NCBI GenBank assembly: GCA_022828445.1
Contig: JAIZZJ010000003.1
Location: 1,550,001-1,614,000, forward strand
Direction of reading: 5' to 3'
Source: Graphiopsis chlorocephala
Taxonomy: Eukaryota; Ascomycota; Dothideomycetes; Cladosporiales; Cladosporiaceae
Length of the DNA stretch: 64,000 bases
Shown here: positions 55,312 through 64,000 of the stretch, piece after piece
Position numbering within the stretch: position 1 is the first letter of the stretch
Layout: every line of letters begins with the position of its first letter
Notes under the pieces: generated by a model
Told to the model about the DNA's origin: nothing
Database searches by the model: none
What the model saw: only the letters and a program-made list of their open reading frames with translations
Translations under genes and position numbers: made by a program

Positions 55312-57640
55312 CTATCCCTCGGTTCCATCGCTCTTGAATGCAGCACACAGCGCCGCATACTGGTGGGTAAGGTCTAGAATGTGCTGCGGTAAGCTTGTAG
55401 CTTGGATGATGCTGCGGACCTTGACTGCGCCTTCCTCTTCAATAAGCTTGCGAATGGCGTACAGCAAGTCTGGCGAGAACTACAGCTATGTTAGTTTTGT
55501 GTTCACAGTATTCAGCGAAGAAGGTTGTCACTTACCTCCGAGTACCACCTGTATTGCCAAGCGACAAGCCTGATAATCGCGCCCAGCGTTCCTCTGTGGT
55601 CACCATGCTTCTCGTACAGACCAAGTACACCGCGCATCGCCTTGGGGCTGAAGCGCATGCTCAAGCACGCTTGCCAAGCCTCTACAGCCTCGTCAGGGTG
55701 GTGCAGGCGCTCGGCCAAGTCGCCCAGAATCTCCCACTCTTCGGGGTTCTTCTTGTACGAGAGTTGTTGCTGGCGGTATTGCGCAGCTTCGGTCCGCCAG
55801 ATGGTGTAAATGCGCAGATCTTCGTAAAGAACCATGAAGAGGTTGTCCAGCCAGCGCTCGCAGAGTCGCTTGTGCTGGAACTGTGTGTAGTCCTGGTGTG
55901 AGGGATCGATCGGCTGAGGCGTTTCTGATGCGGAGCGAACGGTGATGGTTGTATCCGGTTTGGAGACGTCAGGGTCGAGGTGAGATGAGGCGGCTGATGG
56001 CTCGCCACCCGTTTGCTCGTCTTCGCTGTGAGGGGATTCTTCAGTTTCACCATGTCCATTGGGCTGAGGTGTATCAGGGCTTCGCAGCGCGGTTGTGCTT
56101 GCGTTACGGCTCTTGTCTCCAGGGACAGTTTGCTTCTCGGCTCTGTATTCCTCCTCCATTACGAAGACTTGACTTCTGGTCTTCAGTAATTGGTCCCATC
56201 CGATCTTCTTGGTGATTTGTGTGAGAAGCATGTATGCTTTGTGGAACGTGCCCTTGTAGTTACCAGCGGCCAGTCTCCTGAGAGTCGGGTGCACCATGTC
56301 AATCTCTGGTGCGGCGCCTGCATCGTCGATCTCGTCGCAGAGAGTCTCAGGTGCCAAGGGCAGCGATACCCTTGATGGCTCGGGCAGCCTCGGTGCATCC
56401 TTATCCTGATATGTGAACATGGGACAAGAGTTGAGAGTCAGAAGTGCAAGCTCCCACTGTTCTTGTCCAACGTAGACCTCTGCCAATCGTGCCCAAGTGT
56501 TGAACTCACTTGGCGCTGCTATTACGCCACGCTTCGCGATGTCCAAGGCCAGGTCGCTGCGGCCTTTCTTGTTGCAGAAGTCTGCCTGACAATCAAGTAG
56601 TGAGTAGTCCATGGGCAGCTCCTGAACAGCCTGGTGGAGCAGCTGGACGGCTTTCACCTCCTCGTCTCCAGCCATGTACACGCGTGCAAGTAGGGAAGAG
56701 ATCTCAGGATCCCGAGCGCGTAGCTTTTCAAAGAGATTTATACCAGAAGCAAAACGTCCAGAAATCTTGATGTAGCTCAGAATGCCAGATGTGAGATGGT
56801 TGCTGACCAGATTAGGAACTTGGATCTCGGGATCGGAGCCAAGCTGCCATCCTGATTATTGTTAGTGTAATTCGTGTATCCGCGCGCATACCCAACATAC
56901 CACTGAAGAACAACCGTTCTGCAGCGTCCAGGAAGCGCTGCTCTTGATCTGTGCTTGTGATCGGGTTGAATCGTCGCACGCCAATGATCCGCTTGATCGT
57001 ATCGCCCGATCCATTGTCTGCGTACGAGTACGCCCTCAACACACTACAAAGGTATGTCTCCAGCCAATGCTCTTCGGTCGCCTCCATCTTGCTCCCTCGC
57101 TCGTCCACGCAGTAGCTCTCGACCGTGCCTGGAATTTGCACTTGCACTCGCATGTCGACCCGTGAGAAAGCATTGTAGCAGCTGTCGCATGTCAGCCGCG
57201 CCTGCGCAATTGCGTGTTCCAAGTCCACCTACCAGTATATTCCCGATGTAACCTTGTTCAGTTTGTCGTTGGGCGAATAGGTTAAGGTGTTGATGTAGGC
57301 AGCCAGGCTGGCCGAGGAGGATGCGTCGATGCCGGTGACATGGTGGTATACGCCTACCTTTGACAGGCTTTAGCGTGTGGTTCTTTGTGCCGAATTTGTA
57401 CTCTAGATCCCTCTCCTTGCGCTAAGAGTGTTCAATTACCTGTTTGTTGGTCGACTTGACGGGTTGCTTTACAAGGTGGACGAGATCGGGCGGGCCAAGT
57501 TCACGGAGTGATGAGAGGCTGTCTGTTCGGATCTCGACAACGGAGTGTGCATCGTCTTCGAAAAGTCTGGTGATTGTTAGCAAGGCTGGTGGGGATACAT
57601 GCTGTCGAAGGACTGACTCTGGGATGCCGGTTGAAGGCAT
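55312..57640 (-). CDS. ChAPs-family exomer subunit (Chs5-Arf1-binding protein, Bch1/Bud7-like), 696 aa
   Basis: Exons are 57640-57440, 57357-57233, 57181-56901, 56851-55536 and 55479-55312, phases consistent. Family hallmarks are seen: RTDSLSSLRELGPPDLVHLV in exon 1, GVYHHVTGIDASSSASLAAY in exon 2, and IPGTVESYCVDERGS in exon 3. There are TPR-like repeats (LLHQAVQELPMDYSLLDCQA and LALDIAKRGVIAAPSEFNTW), and GTFHKAYMLLTQITKKIGWD near the middle. The closing segment is FSPDLLYAIRKLIEEEGAVK. An acidic low-complexity loop (about residues 425-500) splits the protein. ChAPs form the exomer coat with Chs5 and carry cargo such as chitin synthase from the trans-Golgi to the plasma membrane. Confidence 0.9.
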
Positions 57641-58177
57641 GGTCTAGTGTTGATCGCGGGCACTGGCGCAGTGTTTCGAGCTCTCCTGTAGCTCTCGTAT
57701 GTTGCAAGATCCGGAGTCCGATTGGCGTGGGCACGAGGATAATTTGGTGAGCGAGTGTTGCAATGCGGCAATCGACAATGCAACTTACTTGCTGTGTGAG
57801 ACTCTACCCGGTATAGCAGGGGACTGAGCGCAATGCAACATACGACGCCCAGCTAAGCTAATCTCGTCACGGACACCTGTTGGCTGTTGCTGCTGCTGCT
57901 GCTGTTGCTCTTTCGGCGCTGTCGGCCGAGCTTCATCCGTCCCCCAAAGCTGCGCGTTCCCTTCACCACGCCTCCAATAATTAACGCGCGCTCGCGTATA
58001 GGAGCATCGCATATTTGCGATATCACACTGCTCACCTTGAAGCCTCACTTTCACAACACCGCATCAACAAATCACAAATTGCGACACGACTTCCAGGTAT
58101 TTTGCTCGATTTTGGAGCTGTCGCACGACTCTGCATGATTGTACCTTGAGGCAGTACCTCACATCGGCCACTTCACC
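57641..58177. other. Divergent promoter region, ChAP gene and hir3
   Basis: This 537-bp shared upstream region includes a short GCTGCT-type trinucleotide run near 57880-57905. No gene is seen. Confidence 0.55.
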
Positions 58178-61100
58178 ATGTCTGGCTTCAAGGCCCTCAA
58201 TATCGAATCGGACGACGAATCTGACATCGAGGTTGACGACACCAAAGAAATCCAGATCGAGGAAACTCTCAAACTCTACCAGGCTGCGCTCAAATACCAC
58301 TCCGAGGGCCCAGGTTCATTTGACAAAGCCGCAGAGGCCTACCGCCAGCTCTTCGAATCTGAGATCTTCCACTATCCCGAGTCGCAAACCGAGCTCAGGC
58401 GGATCGAGCTCTATGGCCCAAGTGTTGACATAGAAGATGGCTTGCTCGACGTCGCAGCGCCAACTGGGTTCTCAAGTGGCAACCTCGAAACCAACAACAG
58501 CACTCTACCACAAATTCTACACTTGTCGCACAAGAATTACGCCCAATTCAGGCTCGAGGCGCTGGCTGCCAACATCGAGACTCTGAATGTGAGCCTGCGA
58601 CAAATTCTCGCAGATGCGACAGCGGCATTGGACCACTTTGTGCAGGCGCTTGACAAAGATGCTACCGATCTGGACCTGTGGCGCAGAACAGCTACGGTTG
58701 GTGAATTGCTTAAAAGCAAGCGCGCCGCGCGGTTCTGCCTCGAGGCCGTGCTTGACGGCGATGAAGAGGGATTGGCCAGTCTCATGACTCTCCCGGGCCT
58801 GGAGGATAGCATTGCCGGCGAGCAACTGCGCGAACTAGTGGTAAACCTTGAGGACCAGCTTTCTGTTCTCCAAGCACCATTACCAACGAGCAAGCGTAAG
58901 CTTCTATCTAAGATGCTGAAACGGCGCCTGGATCCATACCACAACATTGTTTTGCGACAGCAGAGCTTGTTGAAGCAAGACGCTCATGACCACAAGCAAC
59001 TGTCACGGCAAGAACGTGCCGTGATATCTGCGCCAGACACCTGGACAGGGCTGGGTGATGCTCTCCTTCGCCACCAGAATGCAAATCAATACAGCTCTGC
59101 GCCTATGTCCGTCATCTGCTTTGACCTAGCAGACAAAAACGTGCAGTCCGATCTGCCTGCGGCGCATGAAAGTAACATCCCCGTCGCGATCCAAATCTTT
59201 CCGGAGAAGAGAGTTCGATTCATGCCGACATCTCTCGCAGAGCAATTTCCTGGTATGGGTATCGGTATCCCAACGGTGCAGCCTCAAATCGCCGATGCAG
59301 ATCCTGGCATGCGTGTCGTTTCACGCCCCGACGAAACGACTGTTGGCGACATGATCGACTCCCCAACAGTGACACTTCCTACACGAAAAAGATCTGGTGA
59401 TGCTGCAGGATTATTGGACGGCGTCGAGGAAAATCGTGCCAAAAGCAGGCGTACGAGGGGTCGAGAATCGCTACTCGAGCTTGCTGAGAGTAAACAACCG
59501 ACAATTGACGCGAACAGACAATGGGAATTCGAGCAACAGTTGAACGAGCGCAAAGCTGCAGACGATTGGCTGTACGAGACGGTTGGAGCACTTTTCGAAA
59601 GATTAGGCATCACGGGTTTCGAAGCGGGTAAACATGTGAGACAGCAGCTCCAAGCCGCCACCAAAACGAGTGATACAAGTCAAGCTCGCAACTCGTCGCA
59701 CAACCCACTTCAAGTCGCGCGGTCAGACTTTGCCGCTTTCTTGAACGCCTACTCTGATAGGCTCGCTCCATTGCTACTTGTTGGCGGAGAGAACATGAGC
59801 ATTGGCCACTCGAGTTCGTCTGCGGGTTTGAGCTCGATAGGAGGCTCGGCCACATCCAAACCGCAAGTGAAGTTCGATACCGTGTCAGACGATTGTTTAC
59901 ATGAGTTTCTGAAGACGGTCAATCAGAGCTGGTTATCAACCGCGGAAGTTGCCTATTCGTTCATCAAGACGATGACAACTCCGAAGGACAACTTGCCAGG
60001 TACAAGTACTTATGCGAAATACACATGGCCTGAGAGCTTGAAAACAGTGATTGTACGAACAGCCCACACGTTCGACAATCAGATCTTCGCATCTGCATCT
60101 GCCGAGCTTGCAGCTTCTCAGCAGCGACATGAGAAGGGAGCTCCCGACCTTTTGAACGATGACAAGCTGTCGGAGATGCTGCTGACAATACTCGAGCTGC
60201 ATCTGGATGTCTTCTGCCTCATCAGAGAACCCAACAGCGGTGTCGATGCAGATACCGTCACAGAACAAGGAGACAGGCTGCAACGTTGGTCAAACTTGAC
60301 CAGAGAGATGATGCACATCCGGTCGTCGTCAAACTCAACTCCGGACCCATCCGATCACCTCAACCTACGATTCCTCTGGGCCACGACTTTCATCGTATCT
60401 GTATCCGACGACGTAGATCAATATTACGCTCTGGAGTGCATGCAGGATCTGCGGCAAGTTTTGCTTGCAGCGGCGGACACAGTGATCTATCTTCCCAACA
60501 ACGCCATTATGCCCGAGCTCTCTGTCGCTGCTATCGATCGCAAGCTCTCCGAGTTGACAACAAAAGACTTCTTCGCCAAAGTCACCGAGAACGAGATGAA
60601 TGATCCGGCCGCGACAATTGAGAATCTAGAGCCGCTGCTTGAAACCCTGAGCGCTCGGCAAAATCCTAGCTCCGATACTGATGACATGGAAGATGCCGCA
60701 CCGCAAATGGTGTCTCAGGATCTGATTGGGTTCCTGGAAGGCAGTAGTGTCTCTGTCAAGCTCATGCTGTGGCAGCGCCTGCGAGACGCCTACGCGACAA
60801 TTGAGTATCAACCAATGGTTGTTGCGTGTTATTTCCGCATGATGACGATGGTTCTTGATGAGATACGCAACACCGCTTTCCTAGACCTCGAGCAAGAGGA
60901 GCGGCAGAAGGAGTTGCTGAAGAGTGTGCGTATGCTTCATGTGATGATCGGCAAGATCTTCACGATGTGTGAAAAATCCTCAGACGCATGGGAATGTCTA
61001 GATGAAGAAGGTTTGCAGCGCGCCATCACACTTCTTCGTGAGCTACTACACATTCTCCAGGTCTTCAACGTGTATGAAGATTCTATCCAGATCGGACAAA

Positions 61101-64000
61101 CGACACCGCCGCTCGGATCGAACGAACTTGTCATGCCTTCATTTGCTCTCACCACTCAAGCCATTCACGAGTTGCAGATCCAGACCTGGATGATACTTTA
61201 CAGCCTACTCAAAGAAGGCATCGGTCAGAACCGCGAGGCATACCCAACCCCTCTGGAGGACCGCTTCGACTTCTTGCGCTGTCTCCATCGCAATCTCGGT
61301 CTTCGGGGTATCTGTGATGGCTTGAACAGGAAATTTGTTCGCATGGTCAAGGATGAATTCTTCCAGATGACGCACGTTGATGGCTACGACCAAGAGCAGG
61401 CGCAAGTACTGTATGACCTCTATGGTCTGAATTGCTTCATGAACCCATCGTATGAGCTGATCGAGCATCGCTGCACACACGATGCGTTCCTCGATAAGGG
61501 CCTTGCTCTACAGGTCGTTGATCTTCTCCTCTTGCAAGCAAGCAAGTTGCCCATCAAAGATCTTGTCAAACACAGTCTCAAAGACACTATTGAAAAGGTT
61601 CACGGTGCGCTCAGTCGTAAGAAGCCTACTGAAGCTATATTGCACAACAGAGAGATCTATCGCGCATACCTCAGGTCTTCGATCAGACCAGTTGAGCTTT
61701 ACGGCTGCCTGAAAGGTGACAGCGTAGAGCTGATGCACAAGCCGGTCCCTGAGAATGACGCTGTCCTGGCATCGAAAGGCTGGTACTTCCTCATGGGACA
61801 TATCGCTTTGACTAGATTCCGCACGACTAAGAAACCTGGGGGCTCTCCACAGGAAGATGTTGACATCGCCATCGCGTTCTTCATGCAAGATCTCGAGTAC
61901 AGCATGGGCAACTGGCAGACTTGGTTCAGACTGGCGCAGGCCTACGATACGAAGATTGATGAGAATCTCATGTGGTCGGCGGACAAGATGAACAACGAAA
62001 TGTCAACTCTGGTGTCTCTTCAACGCGCTGCAATTCACTGCTATACTATGGCGACTTCTCTAGCTAAGCAATCAGCCGACGCAACGTCTGAAACAGCCGA
62101 GAAGCTGACAGAGCTGTACCACGATTTCGCGATGCGTATCTACAATTCTTCTAGGGGACCTCTGTCAATGCGCGCGTTCGCTGTTGAGGAGGTTGAGAAG
62201 TTCTTGAGTACCGACGAGGGCGTGGTCAGAGGTGGCTCTTTCAAACCCTTGCGACCATTCGTCGCTTGGAAATTTGCCAAGACTTTGTTCTCGCGCACGT
62301 TGGAGCACAGATCTGGCCAGTGGATGATACACTTCATGCTTGGCAAGTGTCTTTGGAAGATGCATTCAGCACCTCGAGAAACACTTCAACCGACCGATCA
62401 ACCTCCCAGCGCGCCCAAGGTTTTCGAGAGCTTCTTGCGTGCACTTGAGCTTGTGCCTGGCAAAAACAGCCGCGACAGCAAGTCTCAGCCAATCCTGGAG
62501 CCCCACTACAAGCTTCTCATTATTGTACACAAGATGTACATGAGGCACAGTATCAACTTGGAAGAGGCTGGCATGTTGCTCCACAATACTTCATACGCTC
62601 AATTGGTAGCTTTGCCTGACACCAGGGAGGAGTGGCCGCAGTATGTGCTCACAATACTGAAGCGCTTGCGTGTGGCGGACAAGCAAAATTGGCACCACCG
62701 CATGATCTACCGGACCGCCCAGATTATCCACGACTTCCCCAGCCGAGTCCCAGACTTCATTCCGCGCCAGTGTGAGGACGAGTTCAGTGATGATGCGCTG
62801 CTCGGACCTGCTGGTGCAAGACACGAGTTGACCCAGCAGATGTTTACGAAGACCATGGTACTACAAGTCTGGCGGCCTGATGCTGAAAGACCAGGACGTC
62901 ACTTTGTGTACACGACGCAATACACACGTTTCTTCGTCAAGATCCTTGAGGACTTGCAAGACAGAACGAATCTGGAGGCACTGGCGAGGAGAGTCAGGAG
63001 ACGTAACCACGAATTGTTCGAACATACTGCAGTTTGGCAAGACATTTGCAGTGCTTACCTACGCATTTTGCGCAAACATGCCAGCTTGCCCGAAGGCCTC
63101 GAGACTTCCACTTTCAGCGCCATTTTCCACGACGAATTTTTGGAACGCAAGGAGCCACTCGAAAGATGGATGCAGTCGCGAGAGAACGGTGAGAACGCAG
63201 CGCTCGATGTGTTGCGAGAATCCCAAGAACTCAAGAAGATCAACCAAGGCCTCGTCAAGCCAGGTCCAATCGATGACCTCACCGGCGATGCTTATGCTTA
63301 CCTCTTTCAAACCATCGGCAAGACGCTCTCGGACGAAGAGAAGCGTGTGAAGCAGGAAGAAGCAGCACGCAATGCGCCACCGCCACCACCGCCGCAGCCG
63401 CAAGAACCTCCCCCACCAGCTAGGAACCCTACGATGAACATCATGAGCCTCATGAACATCGATGGCGCAAGCGGGACCGAGACGCCGGACCCGGCACCAA
63501 CAACTACCCCTCAAGTGCCGGCAACTACAGTGCCGGACGCTACTGCAGCCACTGTACCTGTCGTACGCCGTAAGGTTGGCGTCGGTCGGCGCGAGATCCG
63601 CAACGCTGCCGAAACCTGCTACCCTAAGACCCCGGCCCAGACCGCATCTCGCGTCTCCGGCGCAGTGCCGGAAAGCAGGGTGCAGGTGGTCATCAATTCC
63701 TCCCGGCCATCATTGGGTGGGGACATTTCGGTTGAGACCAGTGCGCCTGGAAGTATCCACGACAGCGCAGACGATGAGAGCGAACTAAGCGAGCTGGAAG
63801 AGGATGATGCTGACGATGAGGACGAAGAGGGCCAGAGGAAGCCCATGTTCCCAAACCTGGCTAGCAGAGAAAGGACGGAGGCTGAAGATAGTGAGATGGA
63901 GGGTGACAGTGAGGGTGACGAGACGGCCGAAGATGCAGAGATGGGTGAGGCTGACGGTGAGGATGAGACTGCGAATGAGGGGAACGAGGGTGCGGGTGAT
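58178..64000 (+). CDS. hir3: Hir3/Cabin1-type histone regulator subunit, partial (1941 codons, 3' end outside window)
   Basis: One uninterrupted frame runs from the ATG at 58178 (MSGFKALNIESDDESDIEVD) to the last base. The N-terminal signature LKLYQAALKYHSEGPGSFDK with AAEAYRQLFESEIFHYPES is characteristic of fungal Hir3. Helical TPR-like repeats continue for most of the length, for example AIAFFMQDLEYSMGNWQTWF followed by RLAQAYDTK, and HRSGQWMIHFMLGKCLWKMH. The C-terminus becomes Pro-rich and then highly acidic. Hir3 is the scaffold of the HIR complex (Hir1, Hir2, Hpc2), which deposits H3-H4 independently of replication and represses histone genes. No intron was seen in 5.8 kb. Confidence 0.9.
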   Translation, partial: MSGFKALNIESDDESDIEVDDTKEIQIEETLKLYQAALKYHSEGPGSFDKAAEAYRQLFESEIFHYPESQTELRRIELYGPSVDIEDGLLDVAAPTGFSSGNLETNNSTLPQILHLSHKNYAQFRLEALAANIETLNVSLRQILADATAALDHFVQALDKDATDLDLWRRTATVGELLKSKRAARFCLEAVLDGDEEGLASLMTLPGLEDSIAGEQLRELVVNLEDQLSVLQAPLPTSKRKLLSKMLKRRLDPYHNIVLRQQSLLKQDAHDHKQLSRQERAVISAPDTWTGLGDALLRHQNANQYSSAPMSVICFDLADKNVQSDLPAAHESNIPVAIQIFPEKRVRFMPTSLAEQFPGMGIGIPTVQPQIADADPGMRVVSRPDETTVGDMIDSPTVTLPTRKRSGDAAGLLDGVEENRAKSRRTRGRESLLELAESKQPTIDANRQWEFEQQLNERKAADDWLYETVGALFERLGITGFEAGKHVRQQLQAATKTSDTSQARNSSHNPLQVARSDFAAFLNAYSDRLAPLLLVGGENMSIGHSSSSAGLSSIGGSATSKPQVKFDTVSDDCLHEFLKTVNQSWLSTAEVAYSFIKTMTTPKDNLPGTSTYAKYTWPESLKTVIVRTAHTFDNQIFASASAELAASQQRHEKGAPDLLNDDKLSEMLLTILELHLDVFCLIREPNSGVDADTVTEQGDRLQRWSNLTREMMHIRSSSNSTPDPSDHLNLRFLWATTFIVSVSDDVDQYYALECMQDLRQVLLAAADTVIYLPNNAIMPELSVAAIDRKLSELTTKDFFAKVTENEMNDPAATIENLEPLLETLSARQNPSSDTDDMEDAAPQMVSQDLIGFLEGSSVSVKLMLWQRLRDAYATIEYQPMVVACYFRMMTMVLDEIRNTAFLDLEQEERQKELLKSVRMLHVMIGKIFTMCEKSSDAWECLDEEGLQRAITLLRELLHILQVFNVYEDSIQIGQTTPPLGSNELVMPSFALTTQAIHELQIQTWMILYSLLKEGIGQNREAYPTPLEDRFDFLRCLHRNLGLRGICDGLNRKFVRMVKDEFFQMTHVDGYDQEQAQVLYDLYGLNCFMNPSYELIEHRCTHDAFLDKGLALQVVDLLLLQASKLPIKDLVKHSLKDTIEKVHGALSRKKPTEAILHNREIYRAYLRSSIRPVELYGCLKGDSVELMHKPVPENDAVLASKGWYFLMGHIALTRFRTTKKPGGSPQEDVDIAIAFFMQDLEYSMGNWQTWFRLAQAYDTKIDENLMWSADKMNNEMSTLVSLQRAAIHCYTMATSLAKQSADATSETAEKLTELYHDFAMRIYNSSRGPLSMRAFAVEEVEKFLSTDEGVVRGGSFKPLRPFVAWKFAKTLFSRTLEHRSGQWMIHFMLGKCLWKMHSAPRETLQPTDQPPSAPKVFESFLRALELVPGKNSRDSKSQPILEPHYKLLIIVHKMYMRHSINLEEAGMLLHNTSYAQLVALPDTREEWPQYVLTILKRLRVADKQNWHHRMIYRTAQIIHDFPSRVPDFIPRQCEDEFSDDALLGPAGARHELTQQMFTKTMVLQVWRPDAERPGRHFVYTTQYTRFFVKILEDLQDRTNLEALARRVRRRNHELFEHTAVWQDICSAYLRILRKHASLPEGLETSTFSAIFHDEFLERKEPLERWMQSRENGENAALDVLRESQELKKINQGLVKPGPIDDLTGDAYAYLFQTIGKTLSDEEKRVKQEEAARNAPPPPPPQPQEPPPPARNPTMNIMSLMNIDGASGTETPDPAPTTTPQVPATTVPDATAATVPVVRRKVGVGRREIRNAAETCYPKTPAQTASRVSGAVPESRVQVVINSSRPSLGGDISVETSAPGSIHDSADDESELSELEEDDADDEDEEGQRKPMFPNLASRERTEAEDSEMEGDSEGDETAEDAEMGEADGEDETANEGNEGAGD

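Overview
The window is nuclear DNA of a filamentous ascomycete. Genes are dense, lie on both strands and carry short GT-AG introns (mostly 45-90 nt). Recognised orthologues include Con7, Dbp2, Thi20, Rad9, Nse1, ribosomal protein S16, an exomer ChAP and Hir3. Several F-box-type genes and a DUF3292-like gene point to Dothideomycetes, most likely a Mycosphaerellaceae-like lineage. That placement is inference from gene content. No viral, bacterial or plasmid segment and no intact transposon was recognised.

Layout. 1-1.8 kb: the 3' end of an acidic protein and a small acidic nuclear-type protein. 3.0-5.0 kb: two tandem multi-SANT/Myb genes on the minus strand. One is intact with a mitochondrial-type presequence, the other is broken by a stop and a frameshift. 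5.8-8.0 kb: a DUF3292-type membrane protein, followed by an 87-bp tandem repeat (8.15-8.75 kb). Relatives of this repeat lie inverted near 2.1-2.4 kb. 9.1-10.5 kb: an F-box-like gene. 11.7-16.5 kb: a divergent pair, a mitochondrial PPR protein and a kinesin-6-like motor. 18.9-20.5 kb: con7, with more than 6 kb of gene-poor DNA upstream that holds microsatellites, a 20-bp palindrome and one doubtful spliced gene. 26.9-32.1 kb: dbp2 (with a long 3'-positioned intron) and thi20 (nine exons), both minus. 32.3-37.1 kb: an F-box/LRR gene divergent from rad9, which converges on an RCC1-repeat gene. 37.9-44.0 kb: an unusual Rab-like GTPase, a MAPEG protein, nse1 and rps16. 44.8-45.9 kb: an inactivated medium-chain dehydrogenase pseudogene. 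46.7-55.1 kb: an F-box-like gene, an MFS transporter, a TMEM135-like gene, another F-box gene and a BTB gene. 55.3-64.0 kb: an exomer ChAP gene divergent from hir3, which runs off the window end.

The genes do not form a pathway cluster. Several act in genome maintenance and chromatin (rad9, nse1, hir3, kinesin), but nothing shows that their proximity matters. Exon models were built by hand and kept only where phases agreed from start to stop. Translational starts are the nearest convincing ATG and carry the usual uncertainty. The observations most worth following are the SANT-array pair, the 87-bp repeat family, the dbp2 intron, the dehydrogenase pseudogene and the GTPase with a large insertion between G4 and G5.
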